Counted from the first letter of the stretch, positions 17,874 through 30,382 are shown. The stretch: 64,000 nucleotides of DNA from Anaerococcus degeneri (GCF_017874475.1 NZ_JAGGLO010000007.1:1-64000), one strand, 5' to 3'. A program made the numbers and translations. Notes: generated by a model not told the origin, from the letters alone.

Positions 17874-17935
17874 ATCTTCCTCTCTATAATAATTCAGAGG
17901 CAAGGAATAAACCAATGCCTCTGAATAATAAACTA

Positions 17936-19015
17936 CTATTTACCTGTGTAGATTTGATAATCAATTCTGATTGATTTTTTATCTGCTCCAAGTTTATATT
18001 CTGTACCGTCAATAAAGTCGCCATTTCCTAGTCTATTTTTCATAGTAACGATAAGAGCTTTTGCCATACCTTCAGCATCTTGTTTTACAGTACCAGACAT
18101 TGTTCCCTTGTCTATTTCTGCAACAGCAAGGTCTGTAGCGTCTACACCTACAACTACCATGTTATCTTTAGAAGAACCAGTATTCATGCCAACTGCTTGT
18201 AGGGCTGAGATAGCACCGATTGCCATACCGTCGTTGTTAGCGATAACTGCATCGATATTGTCTTGGTTGGTTTGTAGCCATGTATCCATAGCTGTTTTAG
18301 CCTTGTCTGTATCCCATTTAGCATCTTGGAATGCAACTTCATTAACTTTGATGCCGTTTTCTTCAAGAGTTTTTACAGAATATTCTGTTCTTGCTTGAGC
18401 TTCAGGGTTATCAAGACCACCGTTAAGCATTACATAGTCAAGAACTCCGTTGCCATTTCTATCCATGTCGCCTTTTTTCCAAAGATCTGTTAGGATTTGA
18501 CCTTGCATCTTACCAGCTTCTGGAGCATCTGTACCAACGAATAAGAAGGCTTTTAGGTCTTCTTCTTTCATAGATTCAGTCATATCTCTGTTAAAAAATG
18601 CTGTTGGAATTCCGCTTGCTTTGATTGTTTCCATAGCTGTTGGAGCTGCGGAAATGTCTACGATATTAAGAAGAATACCGTCAACGCCTTGAGCGATAAC
18701 GTTGTTAAGTTGGTCTGTTTGTGTACCTTGGTTGTTTTGACCATCTTGGAAAACAAGTTCGATAGAGTCGTCTTCTTCGTCAAGTTTTTCTAGTTGTTGA
18801 CGAACAGATGCGATATATGTATCAGAACCATTATAAAGAAGAACAGCGATTTTCCTAGTCTTACCGTCTGATTTTTCTTCTTTGCCTTCTTCAGCTTTTT
18901 CTTCTACTTTAGCTTCTTCCTTGCCTTCTTCAGCTGGTTTGTTTGAACCACAGCTTGTAATACCAAGTGATAAAGCCATCACCAATGCTAAGCTTGCAAA
19001 TTTTCTAATATTCAT
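17936..19015 (-). CDS. mglB: galactose/glucose-binding lipoprotein (MglB family)
   Basis: A 359-residue periplasmic-binding-protein-like lipoprotein with a lipobox (LGITSC) and an acidic Lys/Glu linker before the sugar-binding fold. The fold starts KIAVLLYNGSDTYIASVRQQ; DGILLNIVD, NNDGMAIGAISALQAVG and VVGVDATDLAV are MglB-like. First gene of mglBAC with GGAGG before the ATG. The transporter probably feeds galactose into the same cell that runs the lactose pathway nearby. Confidence 0.88.
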   Translation of the reverse strand: MNIRKFASLALVMALSLGITSCGSNKPAEEGKEEAKVEEKAEEGKEEKSDGKTRKIAVLLYNGSDTYIASVRQQLEKLDEEDDSIELVFQDGQNNQGTQTDQLNNVIAQGVDGILLNIVDISAAPTAMETIKASGIPTAFFNRDMTESMKEEDLKAFLFVGTDAPEAGKMQGQILTDLWKKGDMDRNGNGVLDYVMLNGGLDNPEAQARTEYSVKTLEENGIKVNEVAFQDAKWDTDKAKTAMDTWLQTNQDNIDAVIANNDGMAIGAISALQAVGMNTGSSKDNMVVVGVDATDLAVAEIDKGTMSGTVKQDAEGMAKALIVTMKNRLGNGDFIDGTEYKLGADKKSIRIDYQIYTGK

Positions 19016-19093
19016 AATTCCCTCCTGTGAATATTATAATAACGATTTCCTTATTCTAAAATGAATGATTTTTAGGAATCGCCCCGAATTAGC

Positions 19094-19152
19094 AAAACGT
19101 TTTTTATTTGCTATCGTAACTTAAATATATACTATTTCTAAATTTCTGTCAA
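19094..19152 (-). promoter_or_regulatory. mgl promoter with LacI/CcpA-type operator
   Basis: On the minus strand TTGACA (19152-19147) and TATATT (19129-19124) are spaced by 17 bases. A palindrome AAAACGTTTT (19094-19103) lies just downstream of the start point, where a bound LacI-family or CcpA protein would block elongation. The same ten bases recur at the next, divergent promoter. Confidence 0.55.
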
Positions 19153-19394
19153 CACTTTCTGACAATAACAAACAGAAATTTTTTAGAAAATCAGGTAAAA
19201 AATTAGGGGGAAAAGATATATAAAATATTAGACAAAAGGCTAATTTTAGGCGAATAAGGAAAATTTAGGTCTGGGAATAAAAAATTAAAAAAGTCATAAA
19301 ATAGTTTAAAAAACTTTTTCCAGAAATGAAAAACAAGGTGTAAAAAATCTCTTAAATTCTTATTTTTTGGGTATTTATAATATAAATAAAAATA

Positions 19395-19434
19395 AAAACG
19401 TTTTATTGACAAGAAAGTTATATGGGTATATACT
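19395..19434 (+). promoter_or_regulatory. promoter and operator of the sugar kinase gene
   Basis: TTGACA (19406-19411) and TATACT (19429-19434) are spaced by exactly 17 bases. AAAACGTTTT (19395-19404) abuts the -35 and is identical to the palindrome at the mgl promoter, suggesting shared control. A CGAACACGAAAGAACACGA repeat lies between promoter and gene. Confidence 0.55.
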
Positions 19435-19477
19435 TAAGCCAAACAAAAACGAACACGAAAGAACACGAGGAGGCAAG

Positions 19478-20392
19478 ATGAGTAAGGAAATTTATTTAGG
19501 AGTAGATGGCGGAGGCACAAAAACAGCCTTTATCTTAGAAAAAGACGGAGAAACATTTCTCCACAAAGAAGGAACAATCCACTTAAGCCAAATTTCTAGA
19601 GATGAGTTTAAAAAGAGAATTAGAAATGCTGTAGAAGTCCTTACAAAAGAAGCGGGGCTCACAAACAAAGATATAGCCTACACCTTTGTATCAGTACCAG
19701 GCTATGGACAATATCCAGAAGATGAAGCCTTTATAGATGAGAGCCTAAGGGAGATTTTGGGGACAGATAATTTCAAAGTCGGCAACGACTGCCTAAATGC
19801 CTGGGCAGGTTCTCTAAATGCCAAGCCGGGTATTAACATAATTCTGGGCACTGGATCAATCGGCTTTGGCCTTGATGATAAGGGAAATTCATTAAGGTGC
19901 GGCGGCTGGGGTCCACTAATTTCTGACGAATCAAGTGGCTATTACCTTGGACTTAGACTTATAAATTATTTCACCAAACAAAGTGATGGTAGAATCCCAA
20001 AAACTATGCTATATGACCTAATGAAAGAAGAACTAAAAATCGATGATGATTTTGAAATAATCCCGATGGCAGAAGGCATGACCAGGGATGAACTAGCGGC
20101 AGTGAGCAAGATTTTAGGAAAACTATTAGAAAATAAAGACCAATGTGCCCTAGAATTAATAGATAGGGCAGGCTACGAGGCAGCCCTAACCATAAATACC
20201 CTAGCAAAAAAATTAAGTTTTGAAGGAGAAGTCCTAGCATCTTATTCTGGTGGGGTCTTTAATTTAGGCTCTATTTTGATAGACTCTATTGAAAAATACC
20301 TGGATGAAAATATTAGGCTTTTAGCTCCATACGCAGATCCTACACAGGGAGCTTTGATATTGGCAAAAAAATACTCGGAAGAAGATAAATAA
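19478..20392 (+). CDS. BadF/BadG-type sugar kinase (N-acetylglucosamine kinase-like)
   Basis: A 304-residue ASKHA-fold kinase. GVDGGGTKTAFIL is the phosphate-1 loop, VGNDCLNAWAGSL the middle motif, and NIILGTGSIGFGL the second phosphate loop. The closest family is BadF-type, which includes GlcNAc kinases; the precise sugar is uncertain. GAGGAGG lies before the ATG; an in-frame upstream start would overlap the promoter. A GlcNAc role would fit with nagA at 33.4 kb, but this gene sits beside galactose and lactose genes. Confidence 0.7.
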   Translation: MSKEIYLGVDGGGTKTAFILEKDGETFLHKEGTIHLSQISRDEFKKRIRNAVEVLTKEAGLTNKDIAYTFVSVPGYGQYPEDEAFIDESLREILGTDNFKVGNDCLNAWAGSLNAKPGINIILGTGSIGFGLDDKGNSLRCGGWGPLISDESSGYYLGLRLINYFTKQSDGRIPKTMLYDLMKEELKIDDDFEIIPMAEGMTRDELAAVSKILGKLLENKDQCALELIDRAGYEAALTINTLAKKLSFEGEVLASYSGGVFNLGSILIDSIEKYLDENIRLLAPYADPTQGALILAKKYSEEDK

Positions 20393-20618
20393 AAAAATAT
20401 AAAAGTGCATTAGATTTTTCTTTTATATTGAAAAATCATAAAATAAGCTCTTTGTATACCATATTGGTAGGCAGAGAGCTTTTTGATTGAGAAAAAATGG
20501 ACAAGGATAATTAGGAAAAATTATATACTTATATGTTTAAATATGTTTGAATAAAAACAATTTATAGATAAGAATGAGAAAAAATGGAAAGACAATTAAA
20601 AAACAATCCAAAAAAACC

Positions 20619-20685
20619 TTGACACAATCGTTTTCTTGATATATACTATAATCAAACAAAAACAAACACAAACAAATAAAAGCGA
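20619..20685 (+). promoter_or_regulatory. lac operon promoter with A-rich operator repeats
   Basis: TTGACA (20619-20624) and TATACT (20642-20647) are 17 bases apart. The spacer holds a CG-centred sequence (CACAATCGTTTTCT) that partly fits a catabolite-responsive element. Directly downstream, 20653-20676 repeats the unit CAAACA/CAAACAA several times; short direct repeats of this type are bound by DeoR-family repressors such as LacR, whose gene lies in the same cluster. The ~300-base gap before this point holds no gene. Confidence 0.5.
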
Positions 20686-20697
20686 AAAGGAGGCAGT

Positions 20698-21150
20698 ATG
20701 AAAGTATTTCTAGCATCCGATATGGATGGCAAATGGTTAAAAGACGCCCTAGTTGAAGAATTAAAGAGACTTGGCTATGACTACGAAGACCTTACAGAAG
20801 AGGGCTTTGACCTAGTTGATAGCTCCAAGGCCGTATGCCAAAAGTTACTTGAAGTAGATGGCATGCTCACATCAGGCTCTGATGACCAATCAGTAGGTGT
20901 GGTTATCGACAAGTACGGAGCAGGCTCTTACATGGCTTGTTCTAAACACAAGGGAATGATTGCTGCAGAAGTTAGCGAAGAAAGATCAGCCCTCATGACA
21001 AAAAGACACAACGGTGCAAGAATCCTGGTTATGGGCTCATCCATTGTAGGCGAAGAACTTGCCAAATCATGCTTAAGATCATTCTTATCTCACGGTTATG
21101 ACGGTGGTCGTCACCAAATAAGAATTGATATGCTAAACAAAATGCTTTAA
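20698..21150 (+). CDS. lacA: galactose-6-phosphate isomerase subunit LacA
   Basis: A 150-residue RpiB/LacAB-family protein. With LacB it isomerises galactose-6-phosphate to tagatose-6-phosphate. [18 protein letters not shown] is the family start; the G-rich centre [16 protein letters not shown] and the end [14 protein letters not shown] match LacA rather than RpiB. AGGAGG precedes the ATG, and LacB follows after eleven bases. Confidence 0.9.
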   Translation: MKVFLASDMDGKWLKDALVEELKRLGYDYEDLTEEGFDLVDSSKAVCQKLLEVDGMLTSGSDDQSVGVVIDKYGAGSYMACSKHKGMIAAEVSEERSALMTKRHNGARILVMGSSIVGEELAKSCLRSFLSHGYDGGRHQIRIDMLNKML

Positions 21151-21161
21151 GGAGGTCTTTT

Positions 21162-21692
21162 ATGAAAATAGCTTTAGGATGCGATCATATAGTAACAAGT
21201 CTTAAGATGCAGGTATCAGACCATCTTAAGAGTCTAGGTCACGAAGTTTACGACGTTGGCTGCTACGATAACACTAGGACCCACTACCCAATTTACGGCA
21301 AAAGAGTTGGCGAACTTGTAGGCAGCGGCGAATGTGACCTAGGAGTAGTGCTTTGTGGTACAGGTGTTGGAATTACAACAGCTGTAAACAAGGCCTTCGG
21401 CACAAGATGTGCCCTAGTAAGGGATGTAGAAACAGCAAGGGCTGCCAGAAGAGAATTAAATGCCAATGTAATAGGCTTTGGCGGAATGATTGTTGGAAAA
21501 GACCTAGCCCTTGAAATCGTAGATGGTTTCCTAGAAACTGAATACGAACAAAGCCCTGAAAGGGAAAAAATAATTGGAAAGATTATGGCAATCGAAGAAG
21601 CCTACAAATCTGACAAAGAAAACCAAGTTGCAAACCCAGAATTCTTCACAGAATTTATAGAAAAATGGGATAGAGGTGAATATCACGATTAA
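21162..21692 (+). CDS. lacB: galactose-6-phosphate isomerase subunit LacB
   Basis: A 176-residue RpiB/LacAB-family protein, close to the usual 171 of Lac[39 protein letters not shown] and [17 protein letters not shown] contain the catalytic-loop Cys-Gly-Thr-Gly. Partner of LacA; both are needed for activity in characterised systems. The gene has GGAGG before the start. Confidence 0.92.
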   Translation: MKIALGCDHIVTSLKMQVSDHLKSLGHEVYDVGCYDNTRTHYPIYGKRVGELVGSGECDLGVVLCGTGVGITTAVNKAFGTRCALVRDVETARAARRELNANVIGFGGMIVGKDLALEIVDGFLETEYEQSPEREKIIGKIMAIEEAYKSDKENQVANPEFFTEFIEKWDRGEYHD

Positions 21693-21705
21693 TTAGGAGG
21701 AGGAG

Positions 21706-22032
21706 ATGACAAGCGAAAAGAATTTAACAAGACAAGAAATTAGTATGATAGGCTTTGAAATTGTAGCCTATGCAGGAGACGCAAGGAGTTCATTACTTGA
21801 AGCTATCAAATGTGCTAGAAGAGGTGAATTTGATAAAATTGACGGCCTTGTAAGGGACGCTCAAGAAAACCTAAATATAGCCCACGCTAAGCAAACAGAA
21901 ATGCTAGCCTTAGAGGCCCAAGGGAAAGACCTTGATATCGGATTTATTATGATCCACGCTCAAGACCACCTAATGACAACCATGCTTCTCAAAGATATTG
22001 TTTACGACATTTGTGAAATTTATAAAAAATAA
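21706..22032 (+). CDS. lacF: lactose-specific PTS enzyme IIA (LacF)
   Basis: A 108-residue EIIA of the lactose/cellobiose family that passes phosphate from HPr to the IIB domain. The active histidine is in IMIHAQDHLMT, and YAGDARSSLLEAI is the conserved first helix. Placed between lacB and lacE, fourteen bases after lacB, behind GGAGGAG. Confidence 0.93.
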   Translation: MTSEKNLTRQEISMIGFEIVAYAGDARSSLLEAIKCARRGEFDKIDGLVRDAQENLNIAHAKQTEMLALEAQGKDLDIGFIMIHAQDHLMTTMLLKDIVYDICEIYKK

Positions 22033-22045
22033 AAAGAGGTAAGAG

Positions 22046-25161
<3,116 letters not shown>

Positions 25162-25166
25162 TTAAT

Positions 25167-26960
25167 ATGAAAAAGAAAAAAACAAATTTAAATTTAATAA
25201 TAGCCTTGTTAATTTGTCTCCTTCTACCTATTAGTAGAGTTAGTGCCGATACACAAATTCCTCAAGCGGATTTAAAGTCATCTATAGAATATCAAGAAAT
25301 AGATGGTTTTGGAGTATCACAGTCTGCGGATGTTTACGCTGACCAAATCTATGAACATAATAAAAGAGATGAATTAATGGATTTGTTATTTTCTGATGAA
25401 AATGGTATTGGTTTAAGTATACTGAGAAGCGAAGTAGGAAATGGCTTAAATATGCCAACTATTCACCCTGATATTAATACTTGGGATTTTACAGCCTACC
25501 AGCCAGAACAATGGGTAATGCATGAAGCTAAAAATAGGGGTGTAGAAACCTTTATGAGTACAGTGTGGTCTCCACCTGCTTGGATGAAGACAAACAATAG
25601 GATAACTCGCGGTGGAAAATTAAAGAGGGAATACTATGGCGAATATGCACAATATTTAGCTGAGTATGTTAAAGGCTATAATCTATATCACGATATAAAA
25701 ATTGATGCAATCTCTATTGCGAACGAGCCAGAGTATGCAGCTAGTTGGCAGTCAAATCTATGGAGTGGCGAAGATTTTAGATTGTTTGTAAAAGATTATC
25801 TAAAACCTACATTTGAAAGAGAAAATCTAGATACTAAGATAATTGTGGGAGAAGAAGCAACTTTTTCAGATAAGAGACTAAAATCTATATATAGTGATCA
25901 ACAAGCTTTAGATAGTGTGGATATAATAGGAACACACTATTATCATGGTAAGCCATATTTTTTTGAACAAGCAAAAATTAATGATAAGAAAGTATGGGTG
26001 ACAGAAACTTCTGAAACAATGTTGTCAGATACAGGTTTTAAAGATGGTGTAAATTGGTCAAAAAACATTCACGATACATTAACAAAAGCTGATGCTAATG
26101 CATTTGTATTTTGGTTGGGGGCAGCTTATAAAAATAACAACGAAAGTCTTATAAGACTTACAGACAAAAATAACTATATAGATGCTAAAAGATTATATTC
26201 TATGGGAAACTATAGTAAATTTATAAAGCCAGGATTTAAAAGAATTGGTGTAACGGAAAATCCGACAGGAAATCTTTACTTATCAGCTTACAAAAATGAA
26301 AATACAGGAGATATTGTAATCGTGGCTGTTAATAATGGTCAAAATAATGAAAGCATTGACTTGACATTTGATGATATTGATATGCAAAAATTAACACCAT
26401 ATGTAACAAATAGCAAGTATAACTTAGAAAAGCTTCCAGATTTAATTGTAAATGATAGAAGTGTGAGATTAAATGTTAGTGGATATACAACTGCAACTTT
26501 TGTAGGCAATATATTTGATCAAATTTCAGAGGAATCAATTGATTATAGGATAGATGATAATTTAGATGATTGGTCAAAAATTAGTTATCGATCAGATAAT
26601 TGGTATCTAGATTCTCACAATCCATATAATGGATTTGATCATGATTATTCTAGAGCTAGAAGAACTAAGAAAACAAGTGAATATATAGTATATAAACTAG
26701 ATGATTTAACTGATTTTAGAGCATCTATTTATTACTATAAAGTTTTAGATGGTTTGAGATTTGAAGTCTCTGAAGATGGAGAAAATTGGGAACAAGTAGA
26801 TTATCAATATGATTCTCCAAGATTAACTGGCGGTTATTGGGAATATATAAATGTATATCCTTCAAATCAATTGCCAGAAGGTACAAATTATCTAAAAATA
26901 ATTTTTGAACAAGGTGATAGAAGGTGGGACAAACAGCTATCTTCGATAAAAATTAATTAA
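25167..26960 (+). CDS. secreted GH30 glycoside hydrolase
   Basis: A 597-residue exported enzyme with a signal peptide (hydrophobic residues 9-27). The GH30 fold has acid/base Glu187 in SIANEPEYAASW and nucleophile Glu280 in VWVTETSET; the early YQEIDGFGVSQSADVY is typical. A C-terminal beta-rich region of ~150 residues after the hydrolase resembles a carbohydrate-binding module. Members act on beta-glucans, galactans or xylans; the target here is unknown, beta-galactan fitting the lac context. ATG 25167 follows GGAG, five bases after lacG. Its AT-richer codon use, unlike flanking lac genes, suggests later insertion. Confidence 0.8.
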   Translation: MKKKKTNLNLIIALLICLLLPISRVSADTQIPQADLKSSIEYQEIDGFGVSQSADVYADQIYEHNKRDELMDLLFSDENGIGLSILRSEVGNGLNMPTIHPDINTWDFTAYQPEQWVMHEAKNRGVETFMSTVWSPPAWMKTNNRITRGGKLKREYYGEYAQYLAEYVKGYNLYHDIKIDAISIANEPEYAASWQSNLWSGEDFRLFVKDYLKPTFERENLDTKIIVGEEATFSDKRLKSIYSDQQALDSVDIIGTHYYHGKPYFFEQAKINDKKVWVTETSETMLSDTGFKDGVNWSKNIHDTLTKADANAFVFWLGAAYKNNNESLIRLTDKNNYIDAKRLYSMGNYSKFIKPGFKRIGVTENPTGNLYLSAYKNENTGDIVIVAVNNGQNNESIDLTFDDIDMQKLTPYVTNSKYNLEKLPDLIVNDRSVRLNVSGYTTATFVGNIFDQISEESIDYRIDDNLDDWSKISYRSDNWYLDSHNPYNGFDHDYSRARRTKKTSEYIVYKLDDLTDFRASIYYYKVLDGLRFEVSEDGENWEQVDYQYDSPRLTGGYWEYINVYPSNQLPEGTNYLKIIFEQGDRRWDKQLSSIKIN

Positions 26961-27147
26961 TATAGTAACAAAATTATTGTATGGATCAATGTTTCATATA
27001 TAATAACTAAAAAATGAGATGAATAAAGGATTGAAATTTGTTATTTTAAGACTATGATATCTTATAATCAAAAAATAATATAAGTAATATTTAATGCATT
27101 CTTTAGTTACAAGTCGTATACAAAATAATGATGATATTTTCTAAATA

Positions 27148-27458
27148 CGAAAATTGCAAAAAGATTTATATCATATAAAATAGTATTGAGATTAAGGAAG
27201 AATTAAATGAAAACCACACTTATATTGTGATGTTAGAATTAACTATATAAACAAACATTTAAAAGTAGTACAAAAAGCAAATTAAAAAGATACAAATGAA
27301 TGTCAAATGACATTACCTATGTAATTTTATGAGGGTGTTTAGATGGTCAAATAGCTATAATAAGAGATGTGGTTCCTCCTTTATAGATTTGATACAAAAA
27401 AAGATATCCAAAGATAAGTGCCTATTGGTTTAGAGTATTATCTGAAACTAAAGAATAA
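27148..27458 (+). pseudogene. decayed 3' third of a second lacG (6-phospho-beta-galactosidase)
   Basis: This stretch aligns with the 3' end of intact lacG (about 24857-25161): the segments matching [27 protein letters not shown] and the terminal FPKKSAYWF are visible at DNA level, for example TTGGTTTAGAGTATTATCTG against TTGGTTTAAAAAATTATCTA. Indels and stops break every frame. Similarity may begin slightly earlier, near 27110. It lies in the ~560-base gap between the GH30 gene and lacR, so it marks an old duplication or replacement; the rest of the gap (26961-27110) shows nothing. Confidence 0.75.
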
Positions 27459-27469
27459 AATTAAACTTT

Positions 27470-27502
27470 AAGAGGGCATTAGTTTTACTAGTGCCTCTTT
27501 AA
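27470..27502 (+). terminator. hairpin terminator before lacR
   Basis: AAGAGGGCATTAG and CTAGTGCCTCTT pair with one bulged G, followed by TTTAATT. It would end transcription from the lacG/GH30 side before lacR. Confidence 0.55.
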
Positions 27503-27517
27503 TTGATAGGATAACAA

Positions 27518-28267
27518 ATGTTAAAAGAAGAAAGACAAAAAATAATTCTAGACAAGTTAAAAGAAAACGACATTATCCAGGTTTCTCAAATGACAGACCT
27601 CCTTGATGTGACAGATATGACCATCAGGCGTGATCTTAAGGAGCTTGAAGATAAAAACCTCCTCGTTAGAATCCACGGCGGGGCGAGTAAGGTTGAAAAG
27701 GCGAGGCCTAGGGAGTTTTCAAACGAAGAAAAACTACTCCAAAACAAGGATTTGAAGATAGAAATTGCCAAGAAAATCAATGGAATAATGCTTCCTGACC
27801 AAAATATTTTTCTGGGAGCAGGTTCAACTATAGAATATGTTAGCGAATTTATTGGAGAAAAGAAACTCAATATTTTCACCAATTCACTCTACCTTTTTAA
27901 GAAATTAGTCTTTCTTGATAATGTAAATATTAAGCTAATTGGAGGGGAATTTAGGAGGGTGACAGGGGCCTTTGTTGGGCCTTTAAGCCTAGACATTGTG
28001 TCAAAAATGAGGTTTAACCAGGCCTTTATAGGCATCAACGGAGTAAATAAGGGTAAGGCCTACACCTATAGCCCAGAAGAAGGGATCTTGCAAAAGATGA
28101 TTCTTGATAATTCCTTTGACAGATACCTAGTTTCAGATTCCTCCAAGCTTGGATATGAAGACTTGTATCATTTTTATAATATAGAAGATGCAAGATTTAT
28201 TACAGATTCAAAAATAACCTCTGACCAAGCTTCAGAGATAGAAAAATATAGCGAAATTGTAAGATAG
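27518..28267 (+). CDS. lacR: DeoR-family lactose operon repressor (LacR)
   Basis: A 249-residue DeoR regulator. The N-terminal helix-turn-helix (QVSQMTDLLDVTDMTIRRDL then VRIHGGA) is canonical; the C-terminal sugar-phosphate sensor has IFLGAGSTIEYVSEFI, RRVTGAFVGPLSL and FIGINGVN. In known lac operons the effector is tagatose-6-phosphate. It lies directly ahead of lacC and lacD and is the obvious candidate to bind the repeats at the lacA promoter. Confidence 0.88.
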   Translation: MLKEERQKIILDKLKENDIIQVSQMTDLLDVTDMTIRRDLKELEDKNLLVRIHGGASKVEKARPREFSNEEKLLQNKDLKIEIAKKINGIMLPDQNIFLGAGSTIEYVSEFIGEKKLNIFTNSLYLFKKLVFLDNVNIKLIGGEFRRVTGAFVGPLSLDIVSKMRFNQAFIGINGVNKGKAYTYSPEEGILQKMILDNSFDRYLVSDSSKLGYEDLYHFYNIEDARFITDSKITSDQASEIEKYSEIVR

Positions 28268-28289
28268 AAATTTCTATAAAGGAGAAAAG

Positions 28290-29216
28290 ATGATTTTAAC
28301 CATTACAGCAAATCCTTCTGTAGATATGTCCTACCAGCTCGATAAATTTAATATCGACGGAGTTACAAGGACTGATAAGGTTATTAAACACGCTGGCGGC
28401 AAGGGCATCCATGTGGGTTATGTCCTCCACGACCTAGGAGAGGAAGTTGTCCACTCTGGTTTTGTGGGAGGCAAGCTTGGTGAATTTATAGAAGAAGGGC
28501 TCGAAGCAAAGGGCCAAAAGGCAAGATTTATCAAGATTAAAGAGCCAACAAGAAACTGCCTTGCTATCCTTCATGAAGGAAAGCAAACAGAAATCCTTGA
28601 GGCAGGCCCAACCATCAACCCGGCTGAGAGGGAAGAATTTATAAATAAACTTGACCAAATAAGCCAAGGTTGCAAGGTAATTTCTATGTCAGGCTCCCTT
28701 CCAAAAGGCCTTGATCCAAGTTTTTATAAAGAGATAATTTCTTATGGGAAAAATAAAGGTATATTCGTTGCAGTTGACACTTCAGGGCAGACCCTAAAAG
28801 ATGTTGTAAACGCTGATATCAAGCCGGATTTAATCAAGCCAAACGAAACAGAAGTGGCAGATTTATTAGGCGAGGAAATTACCAAAGACAATATCAAAGA
28901 CGCCCTAGAAAAATCTCCTCTAAGCGAGATAGAATATGTAATTGTATCCCTAGGCTCAGATGGAGCTGTTGTAAAAGTTGGGGATAGAGTTTTTAAGGCA
29001 AGTGTTCCAAAAGTTACAGCAGTAAATCCTGTTGGCAGTGGCGATTCATCCCTAGCAGGGGCAATCTTTGCCATTTCCAGGGATAAAAAACCTGAAGAAG
29101 TGATTAAAACCTCAATGACATGTGGGCTTTTAAATGTCCTAACAGAAGAAATAGCCCATATAGAAATAGAAAAGTTTGATAAATACTACGAGCAAATCCT
29201 AGTGGAGGAAATATAA
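28290..29216 (+). CDS. lacC: tagatose-6-phosphate kinase (LacC)
   Basis: A 308-residue PfkB-family kinase making tagatose-1,6-bisphosphate. N-terminal ITANPSVDMSYQL and KHAGGKGIHVGYVLHDLG bind the sugar; NPVGSGDSSLAGAIFAIS is the C-terminal PfkB signature with the catalytic Asp. It could be a 1-phosphofructokinase by sequence alone; the neighbours lacR and lacD decide. Followed two bases later by lacD. Confidence 0.88.
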   Translation: MILTITANPSVDMSYQLDKFNIDGVTRTDKVIKHAGGKGIHVGYVLHDLGEEVVHSGFVGGKLGEFIEEGLEAKGQKARFIKIKEPTRNCLAILHEGKQTEILEAGPTINPAEREEFINKLDQISQGCKVISMSGSLPKGLDPSFYKEIISYGKNKGIFVAVDTSGQTLKDVVNADIKPDLIKPNETEVADLLGEEITKDNIKDALEKSPLSEIEYVIVSLGSDGAVVKVGDRVFKASVPKVTAVNPVGSGDSSLAGAIFAISRDKKPEEVIKTSMTCGLLNVLTEEIAHIEIEKFDKYYEQILVEEI

Positions 29217-29218
29217 AA

Positions 29219-30205
29219 ATGAAAATATCAAAAGAAAAATTAGCAAACCTAAAAATATTAGTAAATGAAGATGGAGCCATAGCAGCTCTTGCCATTGACC
29301 AAAGAGGATCAATGGAAAAAATGATGGAAAAAGCAAACCCAGACCTAAATAACGTTGAAGGTATCGGCGCCTACAAGGAATTAGTATCAAAAGAACTAAC
29401 ACCATACGCATCATCAATCCTACTTGACCCAATCTATGGAGAAAAAGGAATCAAAGCTAAAGATGAAAATGCAGGCCTCATCCTATCCTACGAACAAACA
29501 GGTTATGACGAATACGATGAAGGAAGACTACCACGCCTAATCGACTTCATGAGCGTTCTAAGAGCTAAAGAAATGGGAGCAAATGCAATAAAAACCCTTC
29601 TCTACTACGACTGCGATGACGAAGAAAAAACCAACGACATCAAAAAAGCATGGGTAGAAAGAGTAGGCTATGAATGTGAAGGTTTAGGACTACCACACTT
29701 CCTTGAAATCATCACCTACGACAGAAACATGGACTCAGAAAAGAACGCTGAATACGCAAAAGTAAGACCACACAAGGTAAACAGCGCCATGAAAGAATTC
29801 TCAGATCCAAGATACAAGGTAGACGTATTAAAGGTAGAAACACCAACAAATATGAACTTTGTAGAAGGCCTAGGCAAGGAAGAAGCAGTTTATACAAGAG
29901 AAGAAGCAATCAAACATTTCAAAGACCAATCTGAATCAACCAACCTACCATACATCTTCCTATCAGGAGGAATTACAGCAAGCCTCTTCCAAGAAACATT
30001 GAAACTTGCCAAAGAAGCAGAAGCAAACTTCAACGGAGTACTATGCGGTAGAGCTACATGGAAAGACTCAGTAGAAATTTTCGGAAAAGACCAAGCAGAA
30101 GCTAAAAAATGGCTAGAAACAACAGGCAAGGAAAACATCCAAACCCTAAACGAAGTCCTAAAACAAACAGCTCATTCTGTATTTGATAAAATAGAAGAAG
30201 CGTAA
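29219..30205 (+). CDS. lacD: tagatose-1,6-bisphosphate aldolase (LacD)
   Basis: A 328-residue class I aldolase of the LacD family, cleaving tagatose-1,6-bisphosphate to DHAP and glyceraldehyde-3-phosphate. AALAIDQRGSMEKMM, SILLDPIYG and VDVLKVETPTNM (with the probable Schiff-base Lys) are visible, and LSGGITASLFQETL near the end. Last gene of the cluster, followed by a terminator. Codon use is strongly biased, as expected for a highly expressed enzyme. Confidence 0.92.
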   Translation: MKISKEKLANLKILVNEDGAIAALAIDQRGSMEKMMEKANPDLNNVEGIGAYKELVSKELTPYASSILLDPIYGEKGIKAKDENAGLILSYEQTGYDEYDEGRLPRLIDFMSVLRAKEMGANAIKTLLYYDCDDEEKTNDIKKAWVERVGYECEGLGLPHFLEIITYDRNMDSEKNAEYAKVRPHKVNSAMKEFSDPRYKVDVLKVETPTNMNFVEGLGKEEAVYTREEAIKHFKDQSESTNLPYIFLSGGITASLFQETLKLAKEAEANFNGVLCGRATWKDSVEIFGKDQAEAKKWLETTGKENIQTLNEVLKQTAHSVFDKIEEA

Positions 30206-30227
30206 AAACAGCTTAGTTTATGACCTA

Positions 30228-30265
30228 AACCCCAAAATCCGGAATACGGATGGAGGGGTTTTTTT
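30228..30265 (+). terminator. terminator of the lac cluster
   Basis: AACCCC and GGGGTT enclose an inner ATCCG/CGGAT stem; a long T run follows. Confidence 0.85.
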
Positions 30266-30382
30266 GACTAGTTTTGCTTGAGTTTTAACTCTTGGTCTTT
30301 AAATAATTTCGAGTATTTAGATATGTATTAACAGTATTTTGAGAATGATATGTGGAAATTAGTTTTAATAAGCAAAAAACAT

